Shown here: positions 35,308-63,652 of the stretch, piece by piece
How positions within the stretch are numbered: the first letter of the stretch is position 1
How the letters are laid out: each line of letters begins with the position of its first letter
DNA from: Gordius sp. MW1
Lineage: Eukaryota > Nematomorpha > Gordioida > Gordea > Gordiidae
Direction of reading: 5' to 3'
Assembly (NCBI GenBank): GCA_964036665.1
Contig: OZ038530.1
Location: forward strand, 12,619,001 to 12,683,000
Length of the DNA stretch: 64,000 nucleotides
The notes under the pieces: model-generated
Databases searched by the model: none
Told to the model about the DNA's origin: nothing
What the model saw: only the letters and a program-made list of their open reading frames with translations
Position numbers and translations under genes: made by a program

Positions 35308-35989
35308 GAGGTCTCCATGGGCAGGTCCGGCCCTAAAATAGGTTAATTAAAATCTGCGGGCCGGGCTTGGGCCTAGATAAGGTTCGGACTTTAATTTGCT
35401 CTCTCTCTCAAAATTATGAATATAAGAACGAAGGAATGCAGTACTTTAAAGAAAATTACATTTTATTTATTATTAAACAGGTCTACAATTTTAATTTATA
35501 ATACAGATGGTTATTTATAGGGAATTAATTTGATATTTTTCCCTTAAACTAAATATAATAATTGAGAATTTTAAGTTAGATATACTTTTTTGTTGCGGAA
35601 ACATCAACATTGATATCAAATTTATTCAAATCAGGTACAGGGGGGTTTTTATCAATTCTAGCCATCAGCACTACTAGTGACATTAATACAGCAAGTCATC
35701 TTATAGAAGCGAAAAGGACCAAAATAAAGCCTAATAAAATAGATAATCTTTTATTTTTAAACGACTAGTTAAAATTATAATATTGCATTTGCCCAACATT
35801 AATAACTTTGTTTACTACGTTTTTATTATAAAAATCAAAATTTTTAACAATGTGGGCCTGCTTTTGATAAGTGCGGGCCCGGGGTGCAATTTCATGGCTA
35901 AATCTGCGGGCTGGGTGCGGGCCGGAATTTTTTTATTTGTGCGGGTATGGGCCGGGTCGCAACTCAATAATTCGGCCCATGCAGATCTC
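35308..35989. mobile_element. Family D element, second copy (~680 bp)
   Basis: Left end GAGGTCTCCATGGGCAGGTC and right end CGGCCCATGCAGATCTC correspond to the ends of the 29.1-30.3 kb element. The GC-rich zones are limited to the two ends (GCGGGCCGGGCTTGGGCC; GTGCGGGCCCGGGG; TGCGGGCCGG). It is older than the first copy. A 90-codon open frame over its right end is not a gene. Confidence 0.65.
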
Positions 35990-37371
35990 AATTACCTGAT
36001 GTTTGCTGTTCGCCTTGCCCAAGCTCGAAGAAAAATGTGTTTTTTTATTAAATAGTATTAAGCTTTTTTAATTTAGCCTTAGATATAATATTTTGTCATA
36101 ATTTATATGCCTTAGTGTTACATTAATAAAGGCGCTCATTTTTTATAAATTGCTGTTTCAAATTTTTGCATGAAATATTGTGTTATTATAAAATCCCAAA
36201 ATTGTCGCAATATAAGTTTGCGCTCTCATTAGTTTCATGAATGAGGTAATACAATCAAAAATTGCTTTAATCTGCGCACCTAAAAAAGGGCGAAAATTAT
36301 AAAGGAGTTTAATCGGGAGTATTTTGTTTGATCAAAGCTTCAGATTTTGAAAAGTTGCCTTAATTGATTTTTACAAATAGGTACAACTCTCCATCGATAT
36401 CATCCTCTCTATTTTTAAAAGAGCATTTCAAATAAAATTCTTATAAGTTTAAGCTGTTTTCTCATTTGAAATTAAAATTAATTGGGAAAAACCTGAGTTA
36501 ATCCAACAGATGCTTTTGGCGGGTAGTATATATGAAACGGTATCTCTTTTCAAATCAAATTTTTGAAGTTGGAATTCAGAAAAATTTCAAATCTCATCGA
36601 TGCCTTCCTTTCTTATTTATGCTGAGAGATCGATTGTAATGTTTGTTCTATTAAATGGTATCACCAATGCATCTGCTGTTTCCTGTTAATCCTTAAACGA
36701 AATTTTTACAATCATTTATTTGTCTGAGACATAAATTTTTAGCCCTTTTTTGTAAAATAAATAATTATGGAAATATTTGTAAAATATTTAAACTGAAAAT
36801 GATGCTATTATCAAGCAAATTTTATGTTCTACGATATGTTATAATATAAATGAGGAAAGATACATTAATCTTCAATTAAATTAGTTTCCTAAAATTGTAA
36901 AGTTTATAATGTATAATCAATTACTGGTGTAAATAATAATGTTCTAATAAAGTTAACAAGCAAATTTTATAATCATTTTTGTAGAAAATTTAAAATTGAT
37001 TTTTTAAGGGGTCGGCTTACAAATTCAATAATCCCTCTATTTTTAAATATAATGATTACGATGACATTTTATTAGTCATCATCCACAATTGTATGATTTC
37101 GATGATTGGTAACAATGATTGGAGTTTTCAAAGGTCTTATTAAGACAACAATTTTTTACATACTGTATTCATGAACTTTTATAACTATTGATTATAGATT
37201 TTGAGTTTAATAACATTTGCAAAATGTGATTCGTGTATAAAAGAAACTGATATAAAAAATATGTAGGGTGAATTAACCTCAAAATTGACTTTTTTTATAT
37301 TATTTGTAAGTTTTAATCTAAAAAATTACAATTTTTTTGTATGCTATATAGACTTTTAGTCGAGAAATATC

Positions 37372-40300
37372 ATGAAGTGCTGGAGCTGTAACAAAGCTTT
37401 GCAAGAATACGTAGAAAATAATTCTCAGCCGTATTGCTTGGAATGCTATGAAAAGAATTTCGCGAACAAATGCAAAGGCTGCAACAAACTGATAATGGCG
37501 GGACAGAAAGTAAAGCAATTTTTCGAATAGTAAATAAAACTTCCATTATTTGGTATGATTTATTAATAAATGTCTAATTTAATTCTTAAAATTATTTAAT
37601 TAATAAAAAATGATAATTGACTATATGAAAGATATCTTTTATAACTAATTCTACACATGGGCGTACGCAGGTTTTGAATTAGGGGGGGGCAAAACGTTCA
37701 AAAGTTCATTTAGAGGGGGGCAAAACATAATTTTTTTTAATTTTTCAATGTTTTTGCATTGAAAAAATTTTTTTTTCATAAATTAGGGGGGGGGGGGGGC
37801 AGCCGCCCCCCCCCTGCCCCCCCCCCTGCGTACGCCCATGATTCTACATACATATGATAAATCGTAAACAAAAACGGTCTAAAAAGGTTTTAATAGCTAA
37901 ATGAGTAGACCTCTAAATTCCACCAAATTATTAAAATTATTTGTATGATCAGTTTGCCAGCTTTTAAATTTATTAATACTGGATTACTAACGAGATTTTT
38001 TTAACTAAAAACTCGTTAAACTCATTTCATATATAACAAATTATCATTACTAAATTCTCAAAGTTGGTTTTCTTGATAGTCTCGTCGGATTTATAAAAAG
38101 TGGAAGGAAAGGGGTTCCAATATTTCGTGCCACATGGGCTCATCATCAAGAAAAAAGGGTAGTTTAAATAATAGTAAACAAAGAGGTAAGATTAAAATGC
38201 ACTTAAAAAGGGGTTACAACAATACGTAAAATTATCGAGTGTTAGGGCTTGGATTCGATTCAAATCGCGTAAATTTATTTTTGTCTAAATTTCCGATTCA
38301 ATTCCATGCGCCAAACTTGGTTGCAATTAAAAATATTTTGTTTATTGATAGTTAAAAACGTTTTATTGTTTATTTCAACTCTTGAGATTAAATCTAAACT
38401 TTGCTGATACCTAAAAATTTATAAACCTACAACATTTAAGCTTAGGAAAAATTTTGCATCTTAAAAAATTGCTCTTATGTTAAGCGTCTGAAATGTAAAT
38501 CTGCTGTGAATTCGAAGTTAAAACACGGCTATGTTAAAACCCGTATGACGATTTTTGCTGCGCAGCAAAATCTGATATTAAAACAAGCCCTTAATAATAA
38601 ATTTTCCTGGGTCAATCACGATTCTCTATGTTCGGGAAAATAATAAAAGTCTTAAATAAATCATATTTTTAACTTTATATTCGGCGAAAGTTTTTCTTTT
38701 TTTATCCAGAACGGGTTTAAATTATTTCACCAATGAGTCAGTTCATAGCGTGTTAGAAGTATATTTAACCCAGGAAGGTGATTTAAGAGAACACCCTTTG
38801 TGGCGTTATAAAAGGTAATTTTTAACAATCACGCAGAATTATTTTTATTTCACTGAATATAGCCCCATAAATCCTCATTGCTAACAATTTAATTAATTAG
38901 TCATTAAAACAATAGATTGTCAGTTTTTTAATTTTAGTGATTTTATGTGGCCTAAAAACAGCAATCTTAAGATTAACATTGTAATTACCTAGAGTAGTGC
39001 AAAATCACAATTCGCCAAATAAATTGAAATTTCCTCGTCCCAAAAATGATTAATTTGTCACCTGCTACATGACTAACTTGTAACATATTTAATTAGATTC
39101 AGTTGCAATTGACCAAAAAGCAAATAACAAATAAATGTCTACGAATGTCTACGAAAATGCATTTGTCGATTAAAATGTGTGCATCTAATCCTAACCCAAA
39201 CCCTAAGCTAAAACCCCGACCTAAAACACTAACCCTAACGTTTTCGTCTCTGTAAACCCCTTTCAAGGAGCATTTTCGTTAAATATTCATAGACATTCAT
39301 AGATATTTGGTCAGTTAAACTTTGGTCGAATGCACCGATACGATTTAATTATACTTGTTTTGCACGGCTGATCACATTTTTCAACTTAAGTCAATAATTT
39401 TAATTAAATTGGGTTTCGCGTCACCAACATTTTGTTGATTTAAGGACTTGTCCTAATATCGGATTTTGCTGCGCAGCAAAAATCGTAGTACGGGTTATAA
39501 CGTAGCCGTGTCTTAACTTCGAATTCACAGCAGATTTGCATTTCAGACGCATAACATAACAGCGATTTTGTAAGATGCAAATATTTCCTAAGCTTAAATT
39601 TCTAGGTATTAGCAAAGTTTAGATTTAATCTCAAGAGTTGAAATAAACACAAAACGTTTTTAACTATCAAAAAACACAATATTAATAATAATTCCAACCG
39701 AGTTTGACCCATGAGATTAAATCGGATATTTAGACAAAGATAAATTCGCGCGATTTGAATCTGAATCCGATATTAAGACAAGTCTTAAGACGATAAAACA
39801 TTGAAAACACTTACCCCATTCCTAATTTTTATAAATGGTGTTTTTAAATTTTATATTTAAACACTTTTATAGTACATAAACGACTATTTTATTAAAAATT
39901 ATTAATGTAGCCAAGATTTAAAGGGGAAAAACAGCAAGTTTAGTAATAAGTTTGAGGGAGCAAAGGATGATTTGTGAAATGTGAAACGGAAATAAATTGT
40001 CTTCCTATTGAAAAAAAACTTCTAACAAAATATAAAATATCTTTAACTGGGGAAAGGGGGATGTTCTTCCTTCTGCTTCCTATTTAACTTAAAGCATAAT
40101 CCTTTAATTTAAGGTTAAAATATGTGCTAATTTGACAAACATTGTAATTATACATAATTTTAAAAGTTTACTTTTATTAAATAGACGATAAAAATAAATG
40201 CATTTAACGCATTTCACGCCGAATGTTTTACATGCACCACCTGCAAAGAGCCTTTGGAGGGCAAGCCATATGAAAAACGGAAGGGGAAACCATATTGCAC

Positions 40301-41730
40301 CAAATGCTTTGGGGAAGCATTTATTGGGAAATGCTTTGCCTGCGATAAAGTTATTGAGCCAGGTACAATATATTACTGATGTGTTATAACATGCAAAAAA
40401 ATATGATTTTTGTTTGAATTACAATAAAATTGTGGATTGTTTTTAAATAAAACTAATTAATTTTATGCGATTAGGTCAAGCTAAAATTGAAAATGAGGGT
40501 AAACTCTGGCATGACACTTGCTTCGTGTGTGTGACGTGCAAAAAAAGCTTGGTCGATGTCGACATTTATCCCGACGACGCGGGAATGCACTGCGAAGATT
40601 GCTTCAAAATGAAGGTGGCGGCTATTTGCAAGAAATGTGAAAAGGTAATGTTTCTACTATGTATTTTACTTTGTACATGGGCGTAGCCTGCTTTGGAATT
40701 AGAGGGGGGCAATAATGATTTATAGAGGGGCAAAATGATCATTTTTTGAAATTTTAGCCATAATTTATAACTAAAAGAAGCAGATTTCCTTAAAAATATG
40801 GTGTGTATGCCATCTTTTTATTTTTTTAAATGTACCGTATTTCATGAAAACTCCGTAATATGTCTTTGGCTGTTGTGTTCATAAATTTGATATAATTAAA
40901 ATTAGTACACTATAATTATTAATAATTATGACTTTTTTAAAGTACGATCAATAATTTTTTGCGTTTAGCCAATCATGGACACATTTGTTGAATTTCATGG
41001 CAATACCTTCCACGCCGCTTGCATGAAATGTGACAAATGTAAGGGAGATTTGACGGGCAAGCAAGTCGTAGAACACAATGGGCTTCCAGTTTGTTTGCCT
41101 TGCTTTACCAAAAATTATGCTGATAAATGCGCCAAATGTGGACATCCCATAACTAGTAAACAACTTATTTTCATATATAAATTGATAAAAAAACTACTTT
41201 CGTAATTATTATTATAATCCTATTAAGTAAAATTTAAAACTAATTGATTTCTTATGAGAAGATAGATACAAGAATACCATTAATAAATCACGTACTCTTT
41301 AACACGCCTCCTTAAGAGTTAAGTATTTGGCAGATTAAATTACAAAGTTTATTAAAAACTTTTTAGTAGAGTATAAGATTGAAGTAATTACAAATAAGTA
41401 TATAACAAGCCGTTATTTGTTTTTGTATATGCAAAGTGAATTGTTTGACCTGAACAAACAATCAAATTTATATTAAGGCTCTCTTCCAAATTTGTTAATT
41501 TTTTTTATAACTTAAATGTTATTAAATGGTATTATATTTGATAAACACAATCTATCTTATGCCTATACTAATTTATTTTTATAGCTGCTGAAGCGCTGGT
41601 TCATGAAAATAGCAAATGGCATAAGCCGTGTTTCATATGCTCCAAGTGTAAGAAATCATTGGTTGGAAAAAATTTCTTGACTAAACGAAACAATCTCTTA
41701 TGCGAGACATGTGCCGGATCAACAAAATAA
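37372..41730 (+). CDS. Four-and-a-half LIM domain protein (FHL/limpet-like), 5 exons
   Basis: LIM domains are paired zinc fingers used as protein-binding scaffolds; FHL and limpet proteins act in muscle and as transcription co-factors. Exons: 37372-37509, 40185-40362, 40475-40644, 40969-41155, 41585-41730, total 819 bases (272 residues, like the ~280 of FHL proteins), phases 0, 1, 0, 1. The protein starts with a half LIM (CWSCNKAL..PYCLECYEKNFANKC), followed by LIM domains built on FHAECFTCTTC, WHDTCFVCVTC, FHAACMKCDKC and WHKPCFICSKC, each with its second CxxC finger. It ends CETCAGSTK-stop. The exon 1 reading frame is open back to an AG at 37358-37359, so a longer isoform with an upstream coding exon (limpet proteins have a PET domain and more LIMs) is possible. 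Intron 1 is 2.7 kb and full of repeats. Confidence 0.92.
37656..37840. mobile_element. Family A variant with CGTACGCAGG ends
   Basis: Left end CATGGGCGTACGCAGG, right end CCTGCGTACGCCCATG, a perfect 16-base inverted repeat. The interior has TTAGGGGGGGGCAAAACG and a long G tract followed by CAGCCGCCCCCCCC. The terminal motif differs from the usual CGTAGCCAGG, making it a subfamily. Located in LIM intron 1. Confidence 0.8.
38242..38594. mobile_element. Family G MITE, copy 1
   Basis: Ends TAGGGCTTGGATTCG and ATATTAAAACAAGCCCTTA. It contains the 18-base palindrome TTTTGCTGCGCAGCAAAA near its right end. The whole copy is an inverted match to 39440-39787 (shared blocks CTTGAGATTAAATCTAAACT, AAGCTTAGGAAA, TGAATTCGAAGTTAA). 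Confidence 0.75.
38710..38814 (+). other. Orphan exon-like open segment in LIM intron 1
   Basis: A 105-base segment with a good pyrimidine-rich acceptor (TTTTTTTATCCAG) and a donor AAAAG|GTAATT. In one frame it is open for 34 codons and reads hydrophilic, protein-like (GLNYFTNESVHSVLEVYLT, then QEGDLREHPLWRYK). The frame that would fit the phase-0 LIM intron has a TGA after 8 codons. So it is either a poison exon, an exon of another transcript, or chance. I recognise no domain. Confidence 0.35.
39180..39241. repeat. Degenerate CCTAA-like repeat
   Basis: About 60 bases of irregular (C)CCTAA units: CTAATCCTAACCCAAACCCT, then later CACTAACCCTAACG. It resembles telomeric repeat on the C-rich strand but is too irregular and short to be a telomere. 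Confidence 0.5.
39440..39787. mobile_element. Family G MITE, copy 2 (opposite orientation)
   Basis: The ends GACTTGTCCTAATATCGG and CCGATATTAAGACAAGTC form an inverted repeat of about 20 bases. The palindrome TTTTGCTGCGCAGCAAAA is now near the left end. The element is the inverted counterpart of 38242-38594, and its better ends define the family. Confidence 0.8.
40676..40775. mobile_element. Truncated family A MITE beside a LIM exon donor
   Basis: Left end CATGGGCGTAGCCTGC, interior TTAGAGGGGGGCAATAATG and AGGGGCAAAATGATC. The right half is missing. It starts about 30 bases after the LIM exon 3 donor at 40645. Confidence 0.65.
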
Positions 41731-44014
41731 TTAATATGATTAAAAATCACAGCTTCAATATTAAAATTAAACCTCTCTTAATATTTATACGATTTAATTC
41801 GTTTTTTATAATAACTAAGTCACATCAAAGTTATTTATTTATTCGGGAACGGCATTCATCATGTCACTGTAATAATATATAAAATAGGTAATTAAGCATA
41901 ATCTAGGAATCTTTTCAATTGAATTATGACTAACTAGGAGCGAAGGCAAAGTAGCCCGAATCTCTAAAGCTCCCTGAAAAGAGATTAGATTTGTTATTTA
42001 AAGAATATATCTTTTTGAAATTGTATAAATTATGTCTATTTATATTGTAGAAAAATATAATAGCATTTCTTCGATTAGTTCCCTCGAAATTACTTTTATC
42101 ATTTTAAAAACTGACCGTATGCGATCTGCTACACTAACTTAAGCCTTTTACACCACTTTTTAGAGCTTAAGATTGTAATTTAAATAATTTTATGGGATTA
42201 GAATATGATTTTATAATTCTCATGTTAAAATTGGTGGCATTTGCTCGATTTGTGGCCTGTGGTAATTTTAAAGAAATTTGGGATATTAATCATGGCTAGC
42301 ATATAATTTTTCTGCTTATATTTGTGTGTTTAAGTAATGCCTATTAAGATAATCGATAGGCCAAAATCTCTAATAAAGTTTATTCATTTTATTGACAAAC
42401 ATTAAATATAAAATTTGCAAAATATTTTTTCATTGTTGTTATTAATGTAAATAAAGATAATTTTATAAGCAAAAATGTATACATTTTGATTCTAATAATA
42501 TTTGCTTTAATTATAATTGATCAAAGCCATCTAGAGATGCAATCCTAAATTAAACTTTAATTTGGTGAGATGTATGCCGCCTCTTAAGCTTTTTTTGTTT
42601 CTTAATATATGATTTGAAAATTGTGGTATCCCACAAACCCTAGTTTAATGATTTTAATTACTTTAAATTTAAACCTACTCTTTAGGTGTAAGAGGACTAT
42701 TAATGATTCTAAACCTTGTAATTAAAAGGAGATAGTTCAATGTAAAAAGAAAGTATACAATTTTCTGGGTAGAAATTAAGTTTAAAACTTTTAAGCATTC
42801 CCCACAGTATTTCATCCAACTATTTAAAAAAATATTATACGTACATTTTCGCTATTATTCGGAGCTCACAAGTATAGTTAGTTTTATAGCAAATATAACG
42901 GTTACACATTATAATCATCCCTGGCAAATTTATATTTATCTAAGATTTTAATGTACCACTCGCATTTTTATTAACACTTAAGCGATGCTGATCAATCAAT
43001 GATTAAAATTTTTGTGGATAGGTTGGAGATATTTATAAAAGTAGAAAGGAAAGGGACCTTTCGGCCAAGGGTTAAATTTATAGTGGTTGAGGTTAATTAT
43101 AATACTTTAGATTCGATTGAAGAATAAACGAGGATGATTAATATACAAAAGAAAGCGATGTCAATTGATCTAATTACCTATTTAAATGTTCCGAGATGTA
43201 TAAAGCGAACTTTACTCATATTAACCCATTTGGATTCACTGAAATATTTATTACATTCAGACACCTATTCAAGTTTTGATATAGCTCGTTAACTTAGTCT
43301 TATACTTTTAAATTCAATATCAGTTTAGCATAAGAATTGAATTGCATTAATCAATATTTCTACCATTTTTTCTCCGATGATTAAATTATATTTGAATCCA
43401 AGTGCAGTGGCTGTGTCTAATGCATTAATCAATCAACAAACCCGACGTGGCTACCTAATAATAATAAAAGATGTCGATAAAATTGGAAATTTAAGTATTT
43501 GATTTTTTATGGCTTTTAATGTGGATAACTAAATAGTCTAATGTTTTATCAAAGATTTTAAACTGCTTGTTTTAGTGTGTAATATTCATTTTTAAGAGAC
43601 CGGTGTTTGAAAAACTTAATCGCGTTATAAAAAAACTAAAGATTATTACAATTTTTAGTTGGAACATATTTTTAAGGCCTTTACTCTAGGAAAATAATTC
43701 AAAAATTGTTATTCTTGAGGTGCACGGGGTTTATAGCCCCTTTCTTAGGAAAAAATAGCTTTTTTTATTTTTTACTACTTTTTTTACCTACGACAACTCA
43801 AACTAATCTAAAAATTGTTTTATTACAATAAATATAGGAAATTCCAATGTAAAAGTTTCAAAACATTTAATGCATTTGAAGGTTCCAAATGCAACAAAAA
43901 TTATATTGTTCCTTTTATGAACTATATGGTGCTTAATATTCTTACTCGTAGGCGAAATTTTTCACTCTTTTTTTGTCAAGACATGCATTTGCATTCAATT
44001 GTTATTAATTCAAT
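41731..44014. other. Intergenic region between the LIM and SMARCC genes
   Basis: AT-rich with no recognisable repeat family or gene. A TAATAAA at about 42371 could end the LIM transcript. The right end must carry the SMARCC promoter, but no motif can be assigned with confidence. Confidence 0.45.
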
Positions 44015-60619
<16,605 letters not shown>

Positions 60620-62964
60620 TTTAAAACTTTTTATTCGTGGGAATAACTTATCATTAGTGCGTTACTCAAAGTCTTTTGTACATTTATACGACCATTTTAA
60701 GTGGTATACGTTTTTATAGATTATTGTAATTCCTCTTGTTTGTATAGTGAAATTTGAAATATTTCTGTGTAAATTTGATAAATATGTGATTTGTATGACG
60801 TGTTTGGAAATCTCATTGTGCCATAATCAAACATGACTATGCCACACCAAATATATCTGTCATATTAGGGTTAATATAGTGTTCAAGTTTTTGTATCAAT
60901 CTTTATTTTTGGAAAATTTGTACTGGATCTAATGAAAATAATTGATCATAATTAATGCAAGTCTTCACTGTATTATCCATTGTATTATATTGAAGTTTGT
61001 CTTTGTAATATAATTGATGGAATCCTAATGATATATGATGAACAGTATGTAATACGCAATAATTTTACATAACGATTGATTCGTACTTTTTGTGATTTAA
61101 TTTTATGATATTAACTCCATTTTTATAAATTTAACTAAATCCTATTTATGATTTAGTTAAATGATTTAAATCGTAAGCTTGAAGTATAGGGGAAAGAATA
61201 TCTTAGATATGAAGTTGAGTATTTAAAGTTCCTCAAAATAAGGAAATGGTTTAGTTTCAAGTTCCTGCTTTTTCACATGGAACGATTTTAGCTTCCTTTA
61301 ATCTATTTTTAAAAGTTTTTATACGTGTCCATACCTATTATGAATTCCAATGTCGGCTTAAATTCTTCATATTACCCAATTGTTTTTAATTGGATTTAAG
61401 ATACTGGTTGCATAACCCAAATTTAGATTAGGAGTATAAAACCATATCAAAGTATTCCATGAAAAATGTAAATCTTTCCAAACTTAAAGTCGGAAGATTT
61501 TGTAAAAAAAAAAAGTTTTAAAGAATTAAACAATGAGTTTTATTTTGTTATGATGAAGCGCATACTTTGCTGGCTGACATGTTTTTTAACTAGTCCAGAG
61601 ACCAAAATATAAAAACGAATATCATAGTAATTAAAATTATTCTATCTAAGCTAACACAATACCGATTTTCGACCCAAAGTTAGAAAGTTTAACTCTGGAT
61701 AATATCTTTCTTATGTTAAACACCAATGATTTCTTTTTCAACATGGTGGAACTATAAACTACTTAGTAGATAAAAGCTTTAAATGAACTGTTATTGAACC
61801 TCCGCCAAATATTAAGAGTGGCAGCTTTGTTGTACTAAGGTGCGTATATATCTGTGCAATATAAGCTTTAAGTTATGAACTCACCAGGACTTCAAGGAAC
61901 TAGAGTGCTCCGTCAGTTTCAAGATTAGAGGGAATGTTGGCTTTTAATATAGCCACAAGCTTAATTTTATGTTGCATAAAAAATAAGATTTAATTGGCTT
62001 GCAGTAGGATGGATGACGGGCCCGAATATTTATACGATTGTTGCAGTTTTGTGCATGGAAATATTTAACTAAATTACAGGCCTTAAGCATTTGCATGAAA
62101 TATTTTGAGTAGAAATCTGCAACGGGCAGTTATTAGAGGGTAATCGTTTTCGAAACTTTAAGGCCGGCCACAGCCAATCCAATTTTTTAGGCCTGCCCAT
62201 GCCGTCCCTATTCTTTTTACACACTTTAAATCCGACCTTCTATTTTACAAATATCGACTTCCAGGACCGTAAAAAACAAAAAATCATGCACCAATGCCAT
62301 TTTATTAATTAATAAAGTGCCACATGCAATTGAGGCATTAAATCCTCGCTTAACCCATTTAGATAAATACTTAACTAAGTATTTGAAGGAATACTTCTGC
62401 TCGAACAATTTGCTTGGAATGCATTCGAGTCATTAAGGGCCATAGTATGCTTTAGTAAACTGAATAAAAAGCTTTAGAATGTCACAACTCGAAAGTAAAG
62501 CAATGAATCCCTGGATCATTCAAGCAATAATCCCACAATTCACTATTTTAGGCCATTATTTACAGATTTGACATACTTTTTTTCCTAGAATCTAATAGTA
62601 ATTATGTATTTATTAATGTTTTACACGTTTTTTAAAAATGTTTTAAGTAAAGCGGGTGATTGCCAAAAAAATGTTTTTTCAGTATAACTACATTATAGTT
62701 CTTAGAAAAAAATTAGTTAACCCGAAATGATAAAAATTTGTTGCACAACTTACTGCTTATATGAATTGTAAAAAATCGATAATCTAACATGTTTTAGGTT
62801 GACCAACGTCTATAATAAAAGCGACAGTCTGAAGGGAGAGAACAAGGTCAAGGTCGTTTTGAAATATGTGTCTTTTCCGCTATGACCTGTTAAAAATATG
62901 GAACCTTTTTGATATTTACTTACATAAAATTTTTTTGTTAAATTATAAAGTGCAGGTTTTGTCT
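60620..62964. other. Downstream spacer of SMARCC
   Basis: AT-rich sequence with no gene. At 62118-62205 there is a weak GC-rich patch (TCTGCAACGGGCAGTT ... GGCCTGCCCATGCCG) that may be a collapsed family D remnant. Short open frames have no recognisable content. Confidence 0.4.
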
Positions 62965-63400
62965 CAGGCGCGTAGCCAGGATTTTGTCAAGGGGGACGAA
63001 AAATTCAAAAAAATTTTCGACACTTTTATTCATAATGTAACAAAAATAAACTTATCGTACATTCAATGCCAAATTTCAAGGCTCTATATAACCAGCTTTG
63101 GAAAAATCTCTTCTCTTCAGCAATCAGAGCATTTACTATCGCTTTTATATAATAATAATTAACCCCATTTAAATTAGTTATTAATAAAAAAAAATTTAAT
63201 TTTGGCCAAGGGGAAGAAAAGTCCCGCTCTCAGCCCCCTTGGCTACGCGCCTGTTCCAGGCTTTCATAAGTGACTCAAAATCTTTTATGCAACTAAACTA
63301 TAATATTTTAACCCATTTAATCTATTAATCAAAAAAAATTTAAAATTTTGGTCAAGGGGGTAGAAAAGTCCCGCCTGCCGCTCCCTTGGCTAAGCGCCTG
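62965..63400. mobile_element. Element with CAGGCGCGTAGCC ends, right end duplicated
   Basis: Left end CAGGCGCGTAGCCAGG at 62965, first right end CCCTTGGCTACGCGCCTG ending at 63253, and a second right end CCCTTGGCTAAGCGCCTG ending at 63400. The two right parts share the AAGGGG-A-GAAAAGTCCCGC block and the preceding AT-rich run, so about 140 bases were duplicated. It is related to family A in its GCGTAGCCAGG core but has different outermost bases. Confidence 0.7.
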
Positions 63401-63489
63401 TTTTGTCTTGATTAATTTATGTAATATGAGATTCTCACCTAACCTTAACGGCTACGTTAATGATTACTTTACAATCATACGTTATGAGC

Positions 63490-63652
63490 TATGGGCGTAG
63501 CCAGGGGGGGCGGCCACCCCCCCCCCCCTAAATTGCGAGAAAAAAAAATTTTTAATGCAAAAACCAAAAATTTAAGTTTTGCCTCCCCCCCCCCTAATTG
63601 AACTTTTAAACGTTTTGCCCCCCCCCTAATCCAAAACCTGGCTACGCCCATG
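63490..63652. mobile_element. Family A MITE
   Basis: Left end TATGGGCGTAGCCAGGGGG, right end CCTGGCTACGCCCATG. The interior has GGCGGCCACCCCCC, AAAAATTTAAGTTTTGCC and CTAATCCAAAACCTGGC. The rest to 64000 is AT-rich spacer. Confidence 0.8.

Larger units (their letters stand above)
32123..37371. other. Long intergenic region between the peroxidase and LIM genes
   Basis: No gene is supported over about 5.2 kb. It holds family A MITEs (33768-33938 and 34293-34393), a family D element (35308-35989) and plain AT-rich DNA. A short open stretch at about 32370-32466 ending in TAA is discussed under rejected items. Confidence 0.5.

Noticed and set aside
35783-36055. 90-codon open frame as a gene
   Set aside because: It covers the GC-rich right end of a family D transposon and has no domain.
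39180-39241. A real telomere or chromosome end
   Set aside because: The array is only about 60 irregular bases and is flanked by gene sequence on both sides.
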